Both the position numbers and the translations under genes were made by a program. This document shows, piece after piece, positions 10,927-23,771 of a DNA stretch of 64,000 nucleotides; the first letter of the stretch is position 1; each line of letters starts with the position of its first letter. Origin of the DNA: Bugula neritina (lineage: Eukaryota > Bryozoa > Gymnolaemata > Cheilostomatida > Bugulidae); the NCBI GenBank assembly GCA_964035545.1, contig CAXIUT010000192.1, positions 1 through 64,000 on the forward strand. The letters are read 5' to 3'. The notes under the pieces were generated by a model, which worked only from the letters and a program-made list of their open reading frames with translations, was not told the DNA's origin and did not search any database.

Positions 10927-11807
10927 ATGAAAGTAAAACTAAAATAATCAAATATGAAACAGAAAAACATCATACTGCCTAAATTAAAAGAAAAAGAATA
11001 TAAACATATATCAAGAATCAAATCAGTCAATAAAAGTTTGCCTAAAATATCAACATAAATAGAATCAAGTAAGGTCATCAAACGTCAATCAAATCGAGAA
11101 TAAAGATCAAGAATTAAAATAAAATGAAAGACATATTGAAAAAACAGAAACGCTTTGCTTCTCCTATCAGTTTCCATTAAAATAAATTTTAGAAATAGTT
11201 AAAAGAAGGTAATTACACGAATAGCTTCAATCGATAAATCGAAAAAAATTTACTACAAATTAGAAAAGATAAAAAAGATAAGAAAAAAATATAAATTATA
11301 ACGAGAAGATATTAAACTTAATAGTATTTATCTTCAAATATTGACTAAAAACTTGAAAAATGTATCACAGAAGAGAATATTTTTAATAAATTAAATAATA
11401 TTATCACCAAGTCAAATTCTCCCTCTTTGTATCTCATATAACAACCAAATAACCCTTCAACTAGTTGCATTATTCCAGAAGAAACAATCTTGAGTGTAGA
11501 GAGATAAATCGAAAAGAAACAAAAACTAAAAAATCGATAAAATAAAGATACGAAAATCAATAAAAGTTTAAAAAATTAATATAAAAATAGAGATAATTAT
11601 CAAGAATGGAGAAAATTATCAATTGATTCTGAGAAAGAAAAGAAAATACATTATAAAACATCGTCTTATGAACAGTAAAGTCAAATAGTGTAAAAAATAA
11701 GAAGTAAAAATTAATTATCACTCCAAAAATATCTATAAAGTAAATCTTATCTCAATACCCTCATTAAATATCAAGGAAATAAATCCAATTTTTCGAAATA
11801 AACATGA
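10927..11807 (+). pseudogene. Lys/Asn/Gln-rich hypothetical protein, frame interrupted
   Basis: It opens at ATG 10927 (MKVKLKQSNMK) and can be followed to TGA 11805-11807, but in at least three phases with changes near 11125 and 11310. The protein is basic and low in complexity, with a better-behaved second half (SSYEQQSQIVQKIRSKNQ). No domain is recognised. Each phase change could be a missed tiny intron or a one-base indel; I cannot decide. Confidence 0.35.
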
Positions 11808-11918
11808 TTTTTTCATTTATCTTTTCTTAAAAATTTCCTTTTTTATCAATATTTTTGATTTATATTTTATCGATAATAATTAATTATAAGTCTATTTTAT
11901 CATTTAAATAGAAGGATT

Positions 11919-12860
11919 TCACTTGGTTCCTGTCTCTTTATCTAATTTTTGACCAAAAAGTCCAGGTGTTATATTAGAATTTCCAAATATATTACCTGTT
12001 TACTTTTTATCCTCAATATTTAAATTACTAAACAATCCTCCAGACGATACAAAAGACATACTTTAAGATCCTTAAGGCTTTTTATCACATATATTATTTT
12101 TATTTCCCATTGAAAATATTATTTTATTTGTTTATGATTTCTGCATTGTCTATGAATTCGAAATATTCGCATTAGCTGATCCAAATAACTTTTTCTCATC
12201 TGATTTTATGTTATCAAGAGTTATTGGCTTTATATTGCTGAAAAGAGATGATGATTGATTGAATGTTAGTGAAGAAGTTTCCCTGAAAATATTACTTTGT
12301 TCTGATTTATTTTTAGGAGCATTCATGGAGAAAATATTTGGTTTGATATTTTTTGGTTCTTCAACTTTAATTGGTTCGATTTTAGAGCTAAAAGTGAGTG
12401 TAGTATTCGACATCTACAAATCTATATTATCGTTTTTAGTTTAAAAAAGTCCTTTGTTTTTAATAGGATCTTATTTTAAAGATATTTTTTATTTTTAGTC
12501 ATTTTTGTTATCTTTTTATTTATCAAGCTCTTTTTATTTTAGTATTTTATTCATTTTTTAATTTTCATACTCTTTTTAAGCATCTTTAATAACTTGTTAA
12601 ATTTTGAATTACTCTGAATTTTCCCATTCTTTTTTTTTCTATTCTCTACCCACTCGATCAGCAATAGCAAAATATCTTTGTTTCCCAAACTATTTATTAA
12701 AATTTTGAGTTTATTCGGCATAAGTATCAATCACAGTTTTGATTATTTAAATATTAGATGGTTTATTTAATGCTAAAAACTTTCTTTTCTGAGCTTATTT
12801 AAACTGTTTGTAACAATTGTTTTGAATCTATTTCGTGTCTTTTATAACAGAATTTATCAT
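11919..12860 (-). CDS. FG-repeat nucleoporin-like protein
   Basis: A clean 314-codon frame runs from ATG 12860 to TGA 11919-11921 without introns. Residues ~1-150 are helical and charged, with a long Lys/Gln/Asp coiled-coil stretch (DADRVGREQ-like, then QKEYENQKMNK). Residues ~160-313 are Ser/Asn/Thr-rich, with scattered FG-type dipeptides in the contexts KLFGS, NIFGN and PGLFGQ plus SLFSN. This is the composition of small FG nucleoporins (Nup50/Nup58-like), which line the nuclear pore and bind transport receptors. Assignment rests on FG motifs and composition only, and the number of FGs is low. A coiled-coil scaffold protein is the alternative. Confidence 0.5.
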
Positions 12861-13236
12861 TTTTTGTTTTATTTACTAAGGAAATAAGATTTATGTTTGT
12901 TACGACATCAAGGAATTGTATATTAAAAAAAACTAATTTGATTTGAATTAATATAGATATAAAAAACAATATTAATAGAATTATTTAGGATTTTATGAAA
13001 AGAAAGTTTAATAATTTAAATATTTATTTCTATTTTGCCTTGATATATAAAAGTAAATTGAGTTATTTCCTCATTTTTAAACAAGTTAATATTTTTGATA
13101 GCTATTGGCTAGTATTAGAATAAATTCCTCCGTGTGCGTTTTTATGTTAAAAATATCAAGAATAGCCGAGAAAATATTATCATTATTTTACAATAAAAAT
13201 ATCAATTTGATTCTATAAAGTTATTATTATTATTAT
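12861..13236. other. Intergenic, nothing recognised
   Basis: AT-rich spacer between the start of the FG-protein gene and the end of the next minus-strand gene. Confidence 0.4.
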
Positions 13237-14356
13237 TCATTACAAATTAATATAAAAATTATTTTAACATATCACGATATTAGTTAAACTTTATCTCCTT
13301 AATTTTTTAAAGTAAAATGGAAACCATTCAAATCCATCAAAAACGATATCTTTTAACTCCATAATTTTGATCTAATCTATGTAAATCTCAACTTTTTTAT
13401 TTTTCATATCAATCTAGAAAAATAAACTTCTACCAATATGTACCTCAGGTACCCTTTCTTGACTGGGCTATCTAAGGACATGGAGGTTTTTTCCTCCAGC
13501 CAAAAGATAAGAAATCATGTAATTACTTTTAGCTTTTGAAGTCTATTTCAGCTGAAGTTCATTCGCTATTCAAAATATATCCATTTCTTCTTTGTATCTA
13601 CTAACTTAATACCGATTCTTTGCTTTTTCTTTCTGGGAATAGGATTTTTACCCATTAAAAATATAAGTTTAGAAACCTTTTTGTTATAACTAACTATTTT
13701 ATTCTCAATATTGCACTGATAATAATCTGTCGATGGCCTGAAATCAAAGCTATATTCAGGCTGGTCATTTTAATTAGTACTTTATAGCTAATTAACAAGT
13801 TATCTCACAAAATTACTTTATCCCAATTTGCTATCCAAACCTTTATTCTCAATTGATGTAATTTCTTTATTATTTTCAACATAAAATGCATTTTCATTCA
13901 TACTTCCCTGCTAATATTCACTTTAATAACTTGTTTGAGAAGGTAGTTAGGACATTTAGCTTTAATTGGGAGAGGCAAATTCAAGTTTTCTTTTTATATT
14001 TGAGTGCTCATCTTTAGGATTTGTTGATAAAAGATTGCTTTTTTATAGTTCTTGTTAAATATGGTTTTAATTTCTTTTTGGACTAATTTATTTTGTATTT
14101 GGAGTCATTTTATCATTTTTTGTTTGAGTTAATACTATACTTATAGAATTATCATATGCTTTTTGTAAAGATGAAAGTTGCTATCTCAGATCTTTTACGA
14201 TTCCCTCCATATGCTCGCATCTTGAGCAAGGAGACTCAGGATTGGTTTGGACTGATTGTGATTTTATTGAATACATATGGTCAATATCTAACGATGTTAA
14301 TTTTAAATTATGTACTTATTAAGAGATCAACTGTTAGATATTTTTATATCAACCAT
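13237..14356 (-). CDS. Hypothetical protein with coiled coil and conserved C-terminal domain
   Basis: The minus-strand frame ends at TGA 13237-13239. The first residues are uncertain: an ATG at 14356 followed at once by a 23-nt GT...AG intron fits, but an internal Met near 14275 is possible. There is a CxxC pair early (SPCSRCEHMEGIV), then a coiled coil (LRQQLSSLQKAYDNS) and a Ser/Asn/Gln linker. The ~150-residue C-terminal domain is more ordered (KLIFLMGKNPIPRKKKQRIG, EVHIGRSLFFQID, VFDGFEWFPFYF). One base appears lost near 13555, between RM and NELQLK. The family is not recognised. Confidence 0.5.
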
Positions 14357-14404
14357 TAAAATTTTATTTTAAATAGCAACTTTGCAAATATTAAAGTATA
14401 TCAA

Positions 14405-17400
14405 TCAAAGAAGTTTCACTTTTTGTCTTATCTTGGCGATATTTTGTCTAAGCATAGGAAAAACTTGAATCACACTCCCAAGAGACTGACTTGTCATCTA
14501 TCTCTTCTTTAAAAGATTTGTCTTCTACTATAACTACCATTCTTCCTGTCTGTTTTTGTTAATTTCATTGATTCTAGTTACAAGCTACTCAGTCCATTAC
14601 TTGTTATCGATTCCCATCACTTCATGTATCTTGTTTTCGATTTGTTCTTCATGCATAGTTATTTTTTATTTTTCTTATCCCTTATTATTTGATTAATTCT
14701 ATTTGAAAGAAAGGGCAAGGCAACAAGCAATGACATCATACATTGTGATCATATAACTAGTTGTTTTTTAGTTTTATTCATTTTTAAATTGTACTATTCT
14801 GATAGGTATTTTTAAAGTTTTGAAGAGTTTTACTTTTAAAGAGAAGTGTTCTTACTTAGGATTTACTACGAAAGGTATATAAGATTTCATCAGTTTAAAT
14901 GCTTTAATTATTTGATGCAAGTTATGGAAAAGTTTGCTATAAGATACTACTCCTCTTCCCTCTGGATCAAGTTTAGACCATAATATCAAAATTTGTCTTC
15001 ATTAAAGTGTCGACCTATAGTATGCTTTGTAAATACAAAGTTATTATCGAAAACTCCTGTATTTTAATTCAATCTCTTATTAACTGGCCCACTTACTGAA
15101 AATATAATTAAAGCAGTCAATCCATTTCTCAGTATAATTCCAAAAATGCCAATAACAAAGTTCAATATATTGAACATGACTAATTTCTAAGTAGTTTAGT
15201 TAGCTATTGTTAAAAAAGCATCATATCCACCGCCAATAATGCCAATAAGAGTATACCCAAAGACAACAATCATTTCTTCTTCAACAAGCAAAGAAAGCAA
15301 TCCACTGAAAAACCAACTCACAAATACAATAAACCCTAAAAACCAAATAACTCTATTGAGTTTATCATAGAAGAAGAAAGCACAACTATTGAATTTATGA
15401 CAATAAGTCAAAAATAAGTTAATGAAGGCTAGAGGTATTATAGCGATAAAGATAAGGAGAAATTGTTTTAGTTCTTTTGAACCTTGAAACTTATGATAGG
15501 AAACCATTGAAATAAATGAACCTGGAATAACCAATAAGTAGATCATCAGCTTTAATTTGAAATATTTGAATTTGCCTTAAAATGCTATACTTTCCAAAAC
15601 AAAAAGACTTAACTCGAAAATGAAAAAGAACATTCTCACATTTTTTAATTGAAGAGACGCCCATTAGGAAATTATATCGTTTAAAAGATAAACAGAAACT
15701 AAAAGAACAAAACTAAGACCTAAAACTATCGCTCTTAGAATTCGGTATTATTTGCTTTATAAGAGTCTAGGCCAGAATTTACCTTCAATATTGGTGACAC
15801 AGTTAATTTCAGGAGTAAGAGAAATTATGTATTTTCGAGCTTATTCTTTCTAGAATTATTATTTGGCTTCATAATAAGATATTTTCTCATTTTTATTAGA
15901 TATTTATTGAATTGCCTCCTATTCTTTCTTCATTCTTTCGCCAAACAAAAATCTGATCATCAGTGCTATACACATAGCATTGTAAGGCAATCCAATTATA
16001 AGGGCAATTATGATGCTTTGGAATGATAAAATTTTGTTAAAGTCTTCGTCAAGGAGAGAGCTGAAACTATATCGAATCCTTTGCCTGACATACCAAAGGA
16101 TATCAAAGGAGATTTTATGATTAGTTATAATTTATTGTCTTTGTGTTCGAAGATAGTTGCCATACAGATTATTAATAGAACTAACCAGATGGTGAGAAGG
16201 ATAGGTATCGTTTTCATAAAAATTTTAACAAAATCTAAAAATGAATTATAACTTTTTTTCATATCCTAAAGATAAGGAAGTAAAAGCATAACTCGAAAGC
16301 TCTCAGTAGCCATCCATCAAAAGTCATTCTAAATACAATATCAATTACGTAAACGTATTCGTGATAAGAAAGATACTTATCAGTAAATTTGCTAGATTAT
16401 ACCAGGTATTATCAACAAAAGAATGTTTTCCCCAAAATCTAAGAGCAAATATAGTAATCAATGCATCACAGAGAAACAGTATATCGAATGTAAGCAAGGT
16501 ATATCGATATAGTTATGAATCTTTGCCCATAACATGAACTATTACTGCAAAAATCAAATAAAAAATAAGTAATTTTTATTTGATTTATTTGTAGCTAGAA
16601 TGATTTATTATTCTGTAAAAAGTTTTTCTTGCTCCCTAAAAATCAAACAGACATAATGATTCTAAATAATATTTTTATTTACTTTATTATTTAATGATAG
16701 AAAGTTTTTCTTACTTTGACTCTTCTTCTCTCAGATTAATTTCTTTCATTTAAAGAGATTTCTTGGTCGTATTAACCAATACAGTATCTACTGCTTCTGC
16801 AAATATCATTTTTACTATAAAAATTTAACCTAAAATCAACAAAAAAAATCTAATAGCAAATCCTAGTCCTTCTGAATTATCAACAATAGTTCTATCTTTT
16901 ACACTGCTATAAACATTCATCCAGTTAGCGTTAGTAAGGGATGTAAAATGTTTAACAACTTCAATAAAGAATGAACTTTTTCTTAGAATTGCATTGAAAA
17001 GATAGCAAAAATCATAGAAACAACCAATCCAAAACAAAGAAGTATAAATAGATTTCCTACAATGAATACAAGTAGTTTAATTTGTTTGTTATAAGTAGTA
17101 TTTTTTCCTCTTAGAAGAGATATATAGATAACTCTCATAGCTAAAGTTCCAGTAGCCAAAGGTGTCAAGACTGAAGGCTCTTCCATAATTCTTTTATCTT
17201 AAAGAATTCTGCAAAGATAGTCTACAAAGTTGATGAAATAGATAACCATCTATATTTTAAACATATGTTCCTGATAAATATTTAGAGGATTATCATCTTG
17301 AAAACAACATTTGATAGCTCCTTTAACGATAGTATATATCGTCCAGAGTATGAACATAACTACAAGAATACTTCCTACAATTTTATTGAAAGATTAATCA

Positions 17401-19473
17401 AAAATTTATATTGCGAAAAGAAAACTAAAAATGAATTGAGTAAGAGCCAGTATTGCCAGAACAACTCTTATCACAGATGTTTTTAAATTTAATTTTGATG
17501 CTTAGGGTTGATGAGTGACGTTATCTTCTCTTTATTTTTAAGATATTTGAGGCAGAGCTTGTTCTTCAGTTCTAACATTTGCATCTTATGATTGAATTGA
17601 TATTTTTCTTTTGTGATTATTTTATCTAAATAACATAAAATATACTCTTTCATATCTTATTATTTGTTCAAATTCAAAGGCGAGTTGCTAGGAGTATTAA
17701 TATTGCTAAAAGTAGGTGTTTTATCAACACTTTTCTTATTTACTATTTTATCTCCCTGTTCAGATCTTCTTGCTTGACTTTCATTTGAATTATCTAAATC
17801 TTCATCATGTCTTTCTGCTACCCTAGTATCGATATACACTGATACAATGGGAATAAAGGCAAATTGTATCAAAATGATAGCTATGATACATGTAAAAATT
17901 ATAGATATCCTGGAATAGCGTTGATATACTATATTAAATTAAAATTACAATATTGATGATCTGAACAGCATGACCTAGATTTCCAAGACTTAGAATAGTA
18001 AATATACCTCGATATAAATTATTAAATGTAAAGAATCCATTGCCTAATTTGTCATTATCTATGTATTCTGAAGAACTAGCCATTGAGTTGTAACTATAAG
18101 GGTTCAGACACTCAAATGAAGATGGACATTATCGACTTCCGCAAAGAAGATCATCTTGTGGTGCTGGAAAAGATCCAATTTGAACAGAAGATCTGCATCG
18201 ATTGTAAATATTGAAGGCTCCTGCCAATCCAAAAGACATACTAATAGCTACTAGTACATAGATCATGGAAGAGATGATGAAAATACCTGTTTAAGCATGA
18301 TATAATATTTAACAGCAAGATCTTTGTATGTATAGTTAACATTGAAAGGAAAGAACAGTCTTATTCCTCTTAATACCCTGCAATACTCCAGATAGGGTGC
18401 TATCTTCATCTATCAGATGCAAAGCCACAGTTGTAGCTAGACTAATCAAATGTAACAAATCATCGAATTCCAAACAACTTCCTTTAACTATTTTTCTTAT
18501 TCCCAGTCCCAGTGCTATTACAATTCCTATAAAGTTAATGATATGATATCCACTGATAGAACTGAATTGAGTTTATCCACTGCTGATTGCATAGCATATC
18601 CATACGACATTTTTCAAGATCAAGACAGCTAATTAATTTTCTTATGGTTTTTAATAATGAATAGTTTTAACCGAAATCTTACTTTGTAATAATCTAGCTG
18701 CATATTGTTATTTTGGCTTCAAGTTGACTATTTTTAATCAATGAATTGTTCGATATAGTATTGACTGAAACAAATTTAGGTAGAGATTTGGTTGAAATGT
18801 GATTATTATCATTGAAATCCATGATTTATTCTACCACTATATCATCATTTATCAGTTTAGGTTAAATCTGATGCATAAATATTTTAGTCTTTGGGTGCAT
18901 CTCTTCATCAGTAGATCTCCTCACTAACTACATATCGGTGTCATGCTACATGGAATAATAGAAAACGTTATTATTTTAAATAAATAAAGAACTTGATTTA
19001 GATTAACTCGATATTCTTAAAATCATCAAAAAATAAAAACATTTAAAATGATAAAGATGATGAGATCAGTTTAGTCTAATACCTGATTTATAGCACTCTC
19101 CTTTAAAATCTTGTTCTGAGTTATCAACTGAAAGATCACTTGCTGTAAAATTAAGTAAAAGATCATTTTATTCTCTATCCAAATTCAATCCTAACTATGT
19201 CCAATTCTAAGTAACTAATCCATTTTAAATCCTTCAGCATAAGGTACACAATTTATCCAATCATTAACAGTCATTCCTTTTCTCTAAGTTTGAAATTTAT
19301 TTTTTTGAAGATACGATCTGAACCCAATTCTAAATCAAAAATATCAATACATTACTCTTGAAGTTACTTGATATTCTGTACTTTTAACTGAAGATCTCTT
19401 TTTATCGATTATTCTTTCTATATTTTGTACTTCAATTGCTTTATTTTTTACGGAGTTACTCTTTCTCAATCAT
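14405..19473 (-). CDS. Four-domain voltage-gated cation channel-like protein
   Basis: A ~5 kb minus-strand gene from about ATG 19473 to TGA 14405-14407. It contains many membrane segments. An S4-like segment is visible near 18400 (CRVLRGIRLFFPF). A Cys-rich extracellular turret before a pore-helix-like segment follows (CGSRQCPSSFECLNPYSYNS ... GNGFFTFNNLYRGIFTILSL). S6 runs into a cytosolic linker with SNESQARRSE. Near the C-terminus comes WSKLDPEGRGVVSYSKL, the degenerate EF-hand/IQ region typical of Cav/Nav/NALCN C-tails. One pore lacks the usual acidic selectivity residue. A 20-nt GT...AG element (GTAATTTTAATTTAATATAG) lies near 17940. Several phase changes remain unexplained, so exon limits are approximate. 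Confidence 0.6.
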
Positions 19474-19625
19474 CGAATATTAAAAATAAACAATGCTGAT
19501 TTAAAAATTATCAATCTAGTTAACTAAATTAAGATTAACTAAATTTTATAAAATACTAAATATTAATTTATTCTCCTTTTATCATAATAATATGATAGCT
19601 AATGAATTAATATCTATTATATTGA

Positions 19626-21029
19626 ATGTAGTAATAAAGTACCTCTCACAATATCATCAGTCCATAAATAATCACATAATAACTCGAATAACTATAACTC
19701 TCATTCGAAAAATAAACCACTCCCACACACACCATCGTTGGCATCATTCTCATCGGTCTCCTCATTGCATCCATTCTGATAGTATCGCTAGTACTTGCTA
19801 TTGATTTGGCTACTTAATTGCCAAAAATAGCCTTAGAACCTAAATAGTATATACATAAAGCAAGAAATACTGATAAAATCATTAATTTTGTTTAAAACTA
19901 AGATATTGAATTTGAGGAAAATGTTTTGGAGAAGTTGAGAAAGTAGTATAGAAAAGTTGATCTTTCTGGAATATCACAATAAAGTATTATTAAGGCTTAA
20001 AAATTGAATTAAAATCATATAAAATTTCAAAGAAATCTTAGAAAAACTGATCATAGTAACGCTTAATTAATGATTTCAGGTTCTAAAGACAAATCGATAG
20101 GCTTTGGTTCCTCAATAACATATGGTCAATTTCTTCAAACTCTTAAATCATTGTAATTGACAACTCTTCCTTTTGAAGATCTAACCCAATAATCCTAAAA
20201 AATAGCTAAATCATAGTATAAATACTACAACAATAAATATACTTTCAAAAAAAACTAGTAACCACTTTGTGCAATTATGTTACTATCTCCTGATGGTTTA
20301 AACAGTGGAAATTACTATTATTCAATAAGATCTCTTTTCCAGCAGAGATATAACAACTTGAAAATAGTAATCGTTGATAATAGTCCTTAGCTGGGAGTCC
20401 AGGCTGAGTTACTCGGGTTGATTTAGGAGTTAAAAGGCAGAAAAGATGTAACTCTTTTGGATAGAGTATCAGGAAAAGGAAGAGAAAGTAGTTCATTGTA
20501 TTATTCATTTCATTAACATTGCAAAGATACAAGATGGACAGTGATTTTAAGAGATAATGGATAACTTATAGGATCATATGCGTTTAGTTTACTAAATGAG
20601 ATACATCAAAGAGCTCGAACTTCTCTTGTGATATCGAATTATTTATTAGATATGGGTGTAAAATACTCTAATCTTAAAAATGATTTTAGATATAGGATTC
20701 AGCTTTACAACAACTATTAGAATTCAGAATAGCCAAGAAAATAAGATTATGTAACTAAATATATCAAAAGCTATCAAACTCAATTTCTTTTATAACTGCC
20801 TTTATCAACATATCAAAATAATGGAAATTGGCATCAATAAAATACATAATCTTTGCTTTAATTCGCTTTTCTTTAGTTGAATTGTGGAGATTATTATTTT
20901 CTATAAGAAATATTATACAAAATACCTAAATCTCAACTAGAATACTAAACCTCAGTACAGCAAGCAAGAGAAGGAACTCAAGTCAAATGCAGAAAAAACA
21001 AAGACGATCCTAAATCTCTTAATCCATGA
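19626..21029 (+). CDS. Type II membrane protein with glycosyltransferase-like domain
   Basis: A clean, intron-free frame of 468 codons, from ATG 19626 to TGA 21027-21029. Residues ~30-52 form one strong membrane anchor (TIVGIILIGLLIASILIVSL) after a short Gln-rich cytosolic tail, giving type II topology. The lumenal part resembles a GT-A family 2 fold: a first strand and loop PDGLNSGNYYYSIRSLFQQ, then NLKIVIVDNS, then WTVILRDNGQLIG where a metal-binding DxD would be expected. It therefore probably acts in the ER or Golgi, but no clear DxD is present, so activity is unsure. It could be an inactive relative. The start was chosen because it keeps the short tail and anchor in frame. Confidence 0.5.
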
Positions 21030-21066
21030 TTTTATTTAGTTATATTAGGTTTAATTGTTATTGATA

Positions 21067-22905
21067 TCATAGAGAAACAATGACCTACATCTTCTTTAGT
21101 TTGTCAATAGTTGCTTTACTTTTTCTTTCGATAATTTTATTTTGACTGAGAATAATTGTTTTTAACATTGGTAAATCACTTTTATTTTAAATTATCAAAT
21201 TAAGTGTATTTTATGTCAATTGATTTTGACTTAAGTTTAAACTGGTAATTCCTTTGAAATGAGGCAGCATCTTGGCGACTCCATCATCAGTCAATTTGTT
21301 TCTGATTAATTTTAATGATCTTGCTTTTGTGTTATCTTTAAATAATTATAAAATTTGAAGAATTACTGTATCTCCAAGTTATGCATTGGTGAGATCAACT
21401 ACTTAAGCAGTATTATTGATAATACTTTAAATAACTTTTTCATATTTTTATGGGATTTTCATATTTTTTATTTTCTTTTTGATATTTATAGTATTATTTG
21501 AGATGTCCTTCATTGGATTTTTTGCTGGAAGAGTCTTTCTCACATTGATAAATCTTGGAGAATTTTATTTTGATTGATACTGGTTTTATGTCAATCTAAT
21601 ATTACTCTCGCATAGAAGTTAGTAGTTGACTGATGAGGCCTCGAAACGAGATATTTCAAATTAAGAAGAATCTAAAAGACTTTAGTCACTTTAGTTTTTG
21701 TATAATATTGGTTTTTCTACTTAATTTTCAGTCACTTGATTTGTTTATCGCGAATTATCCTTTATAGTCACATCTTTATCAACTTTTTATGGCTTACCTT
21801 GTTTCAATTAAATCAAATTTTAAATATAATTATTTAGCTCTTAGTTATTGATCTTGATATTAAAATCTTAGATGATTCCAACACTTGATAAATATCCATT
21901 TTATTGTTTGTTTTAAAGTTACTTTAAAAGATGTTTTCCCTCATCATATATCTCGAATCTTTGTCTGTAAAAATTAAGAAAACCATCATTAGATATCTTT
22001 TAACTCTCTCTAATTGTCTGAAGAGTATTTAGTTACCATTGATCAATAAGCTAGCAAGTTTTTTTATCAATTTATAAAGAAGATTAAACTTACTTTTATA
22101 TATTTTTGCCAATCTAAGCTAGCTATTTATAAATATTTTTTTACTTTAACTAAAGATCTTCAGCTATCTTTCTAAAAATAGAACTAATTTATTTTTGCAA
22201 ATGACTTACTTTGATATCTAGTAGTTCTAAGAGTTATTTTTTGACATTTTTTGCTGAAACTTGATTCAAAAACTTTTATTTTTCTTAAAAAAGTCCAACC
22301 ACCTTTTGATAGTTACTATCATTTTCATTTTAAATTTCTTAAATACTTTTGAATTAATGCATTTTATGTTCACCAAAAAGAGCACATTTTGAGCATAACT
22401 TTTCATAGTCATTCATACAAATAACCTCAATTGGTTTCTGATGTAATAAACACAGTTATATCTTTTCTTCAGACTTATTCAGTTATTATTTTTGAAGAGA
22501 TTGCTCAAGTTAGTTAGGTTTTGAATTTTATACTTTTGGCTAAGATGCTTAATTTATTTACGAAATCAATTCTTGTGCAACATCATCTTCTTGGTAATCT
22601 TCTTCTTTATGGATTTTAGACATATCAAAAGAAACATCTTTGATTGGTGAGTTACTATTACCACTGTTATTTCTTTTCTTAGCTTCTACAAATTTGATTA
22701 AAGCTAAGTTTTTAGGAAGTTCATCAATGTTTTCTTAAACTTCAATAACTTACTGATCGTCAGGGCAAATAAGAGATAATGTTTACTGATCAAGCAAGGC
22801 AACAAGACAGATATGACAGAAACTATGGCCACATTTAAGGAGTCTTGGAGGGTTATCATCTTTGTATTAACCTGAACAGTGAGTACAAACGAAATCTATT
22901 TACAT
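21067..22905 (-). CDS. RING/B-box/coiled-coil/LRR protein (TRIM-like)
   Basis: One uninterrupted 613-codon frame from ATG 22905 to TGA 21067-21069. The N-terminal RING finger is complete (CTHCSGQ..., CGHSFCHICL, ICPDD). A B-box-type zinc site is visible at ~165-210 (CLLHQKPIEVICMNDYEKLC, CSKCALFGEHKMH). A long Gln/Lys coiled coil spans ~210-360, then a Ser/Gln linker. C-terminal leucine-rich repeats occupy the last ~110 residues (ARSLKLIRNKLTDDG, ITSLNLSQNQLT, LKTIILSQNKI). RING proteins of this kind are ubiquitin ligases and the LRR would recognise substrate; this role is inferred. The gene diverges from EngB, with 53 bp between start codons. A second RING-coil-LRR gene lies at 55500-57119. 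Confidence 0.85.
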
Positions 22906-22958
22906 TTCTTGAAGGATTTCGGTTATTATATTAAAATTCTTAATAATTTAATAATGGT

Positions 22959-23729
22959 ATGAAAAAGTTTATAGATAAAAAAGTGATATACATATCCAAT
23001 TCTCTTTTAGAAATAGATACTACACAACAAAAGTTCTTCCCTTTTCTCAGTAATTCAATGATCAGTTCAAGTGCTCAATAACAGATAGCTGTCAAAGGTA
23101 TTCATGCTATGTGTAATTATGATAATGTTAGAAATTATATCCCTCATTAAAAATAATTTCAAGAGTTTGTTTTCTTTGGAAGAAGTAATGTAGGAAAAAG
23201 TTCATTGATTAATTCTCTTATTAGAAAATAATTTGTTTAGACTAGTAAAAAACCAGGTAAAACTAAATAGCTTGCCTTTCTGAAAGTTAATTTTCCTTTT
23301 GATACTTTACTTGTAGATGCACCAGGTTATGGATATGCTTCTGATGCTTCCAAAAGAGATATCTTACATTGGGGAAGATTAATTTAGTACTATCTGAAAA
23401 ATACTCCAAAAACTGATAGACAGCTTATCATGGTTCTTGTTGATATGATGCATGGATTAAAAGAAACTGATGGAATGTTGATCAAAATGCTCAAAAAACA
23501 TAAAAAGTCATTTATGCTTGTCTATACTAAATGTGATCGAGCTAAAGAACAACACTATGAAGAATCAATATAAGTAGCTAGAAAAGTACAATCAACTTTT
23601 AGTAATATGTTCTTTCATGTTCATTATACAAGTTCAAAAACTGGAGAAGGAATTCAATAGTTAAGGAATCATATTATGTATCGAATGGCAGCCAAAATCA
23701 TATTCTAAAATGATACTAAAAAAACATGA
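22959..23729 (+). CDS. EngB/YihA-type GTP-binding protein
   Basis: Clean 257-codon frame, ATG 22959 to TGA 23727-23729. The GTPase motifs are all present: G1 GRSNVGKSSLIN, G2 region KKPGKTKQ, G3 DAPGYGYA, G4 TKCD, and a G5-like TSSKTGEG. This order and the spacer lengths are those of the EngB/YihA/GTPBP8 family, which in bacteria and mitochondria helps assemble the large ribosomal subunit. About 55 residues precede the G domain, as expected for a mitochondrial targeting sequence (MKKFIDKKVIYIS...), so organelle location is likely but inferred. The start codon is the first ATG in frame. It shares a short divergent promoter region with the RING-B-box gene. Confidence 0.93.
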
Positions 23730-23771
23730 GTAATAGTAATTGAAAAATAATACTTTTTACTTTTATTGAGA

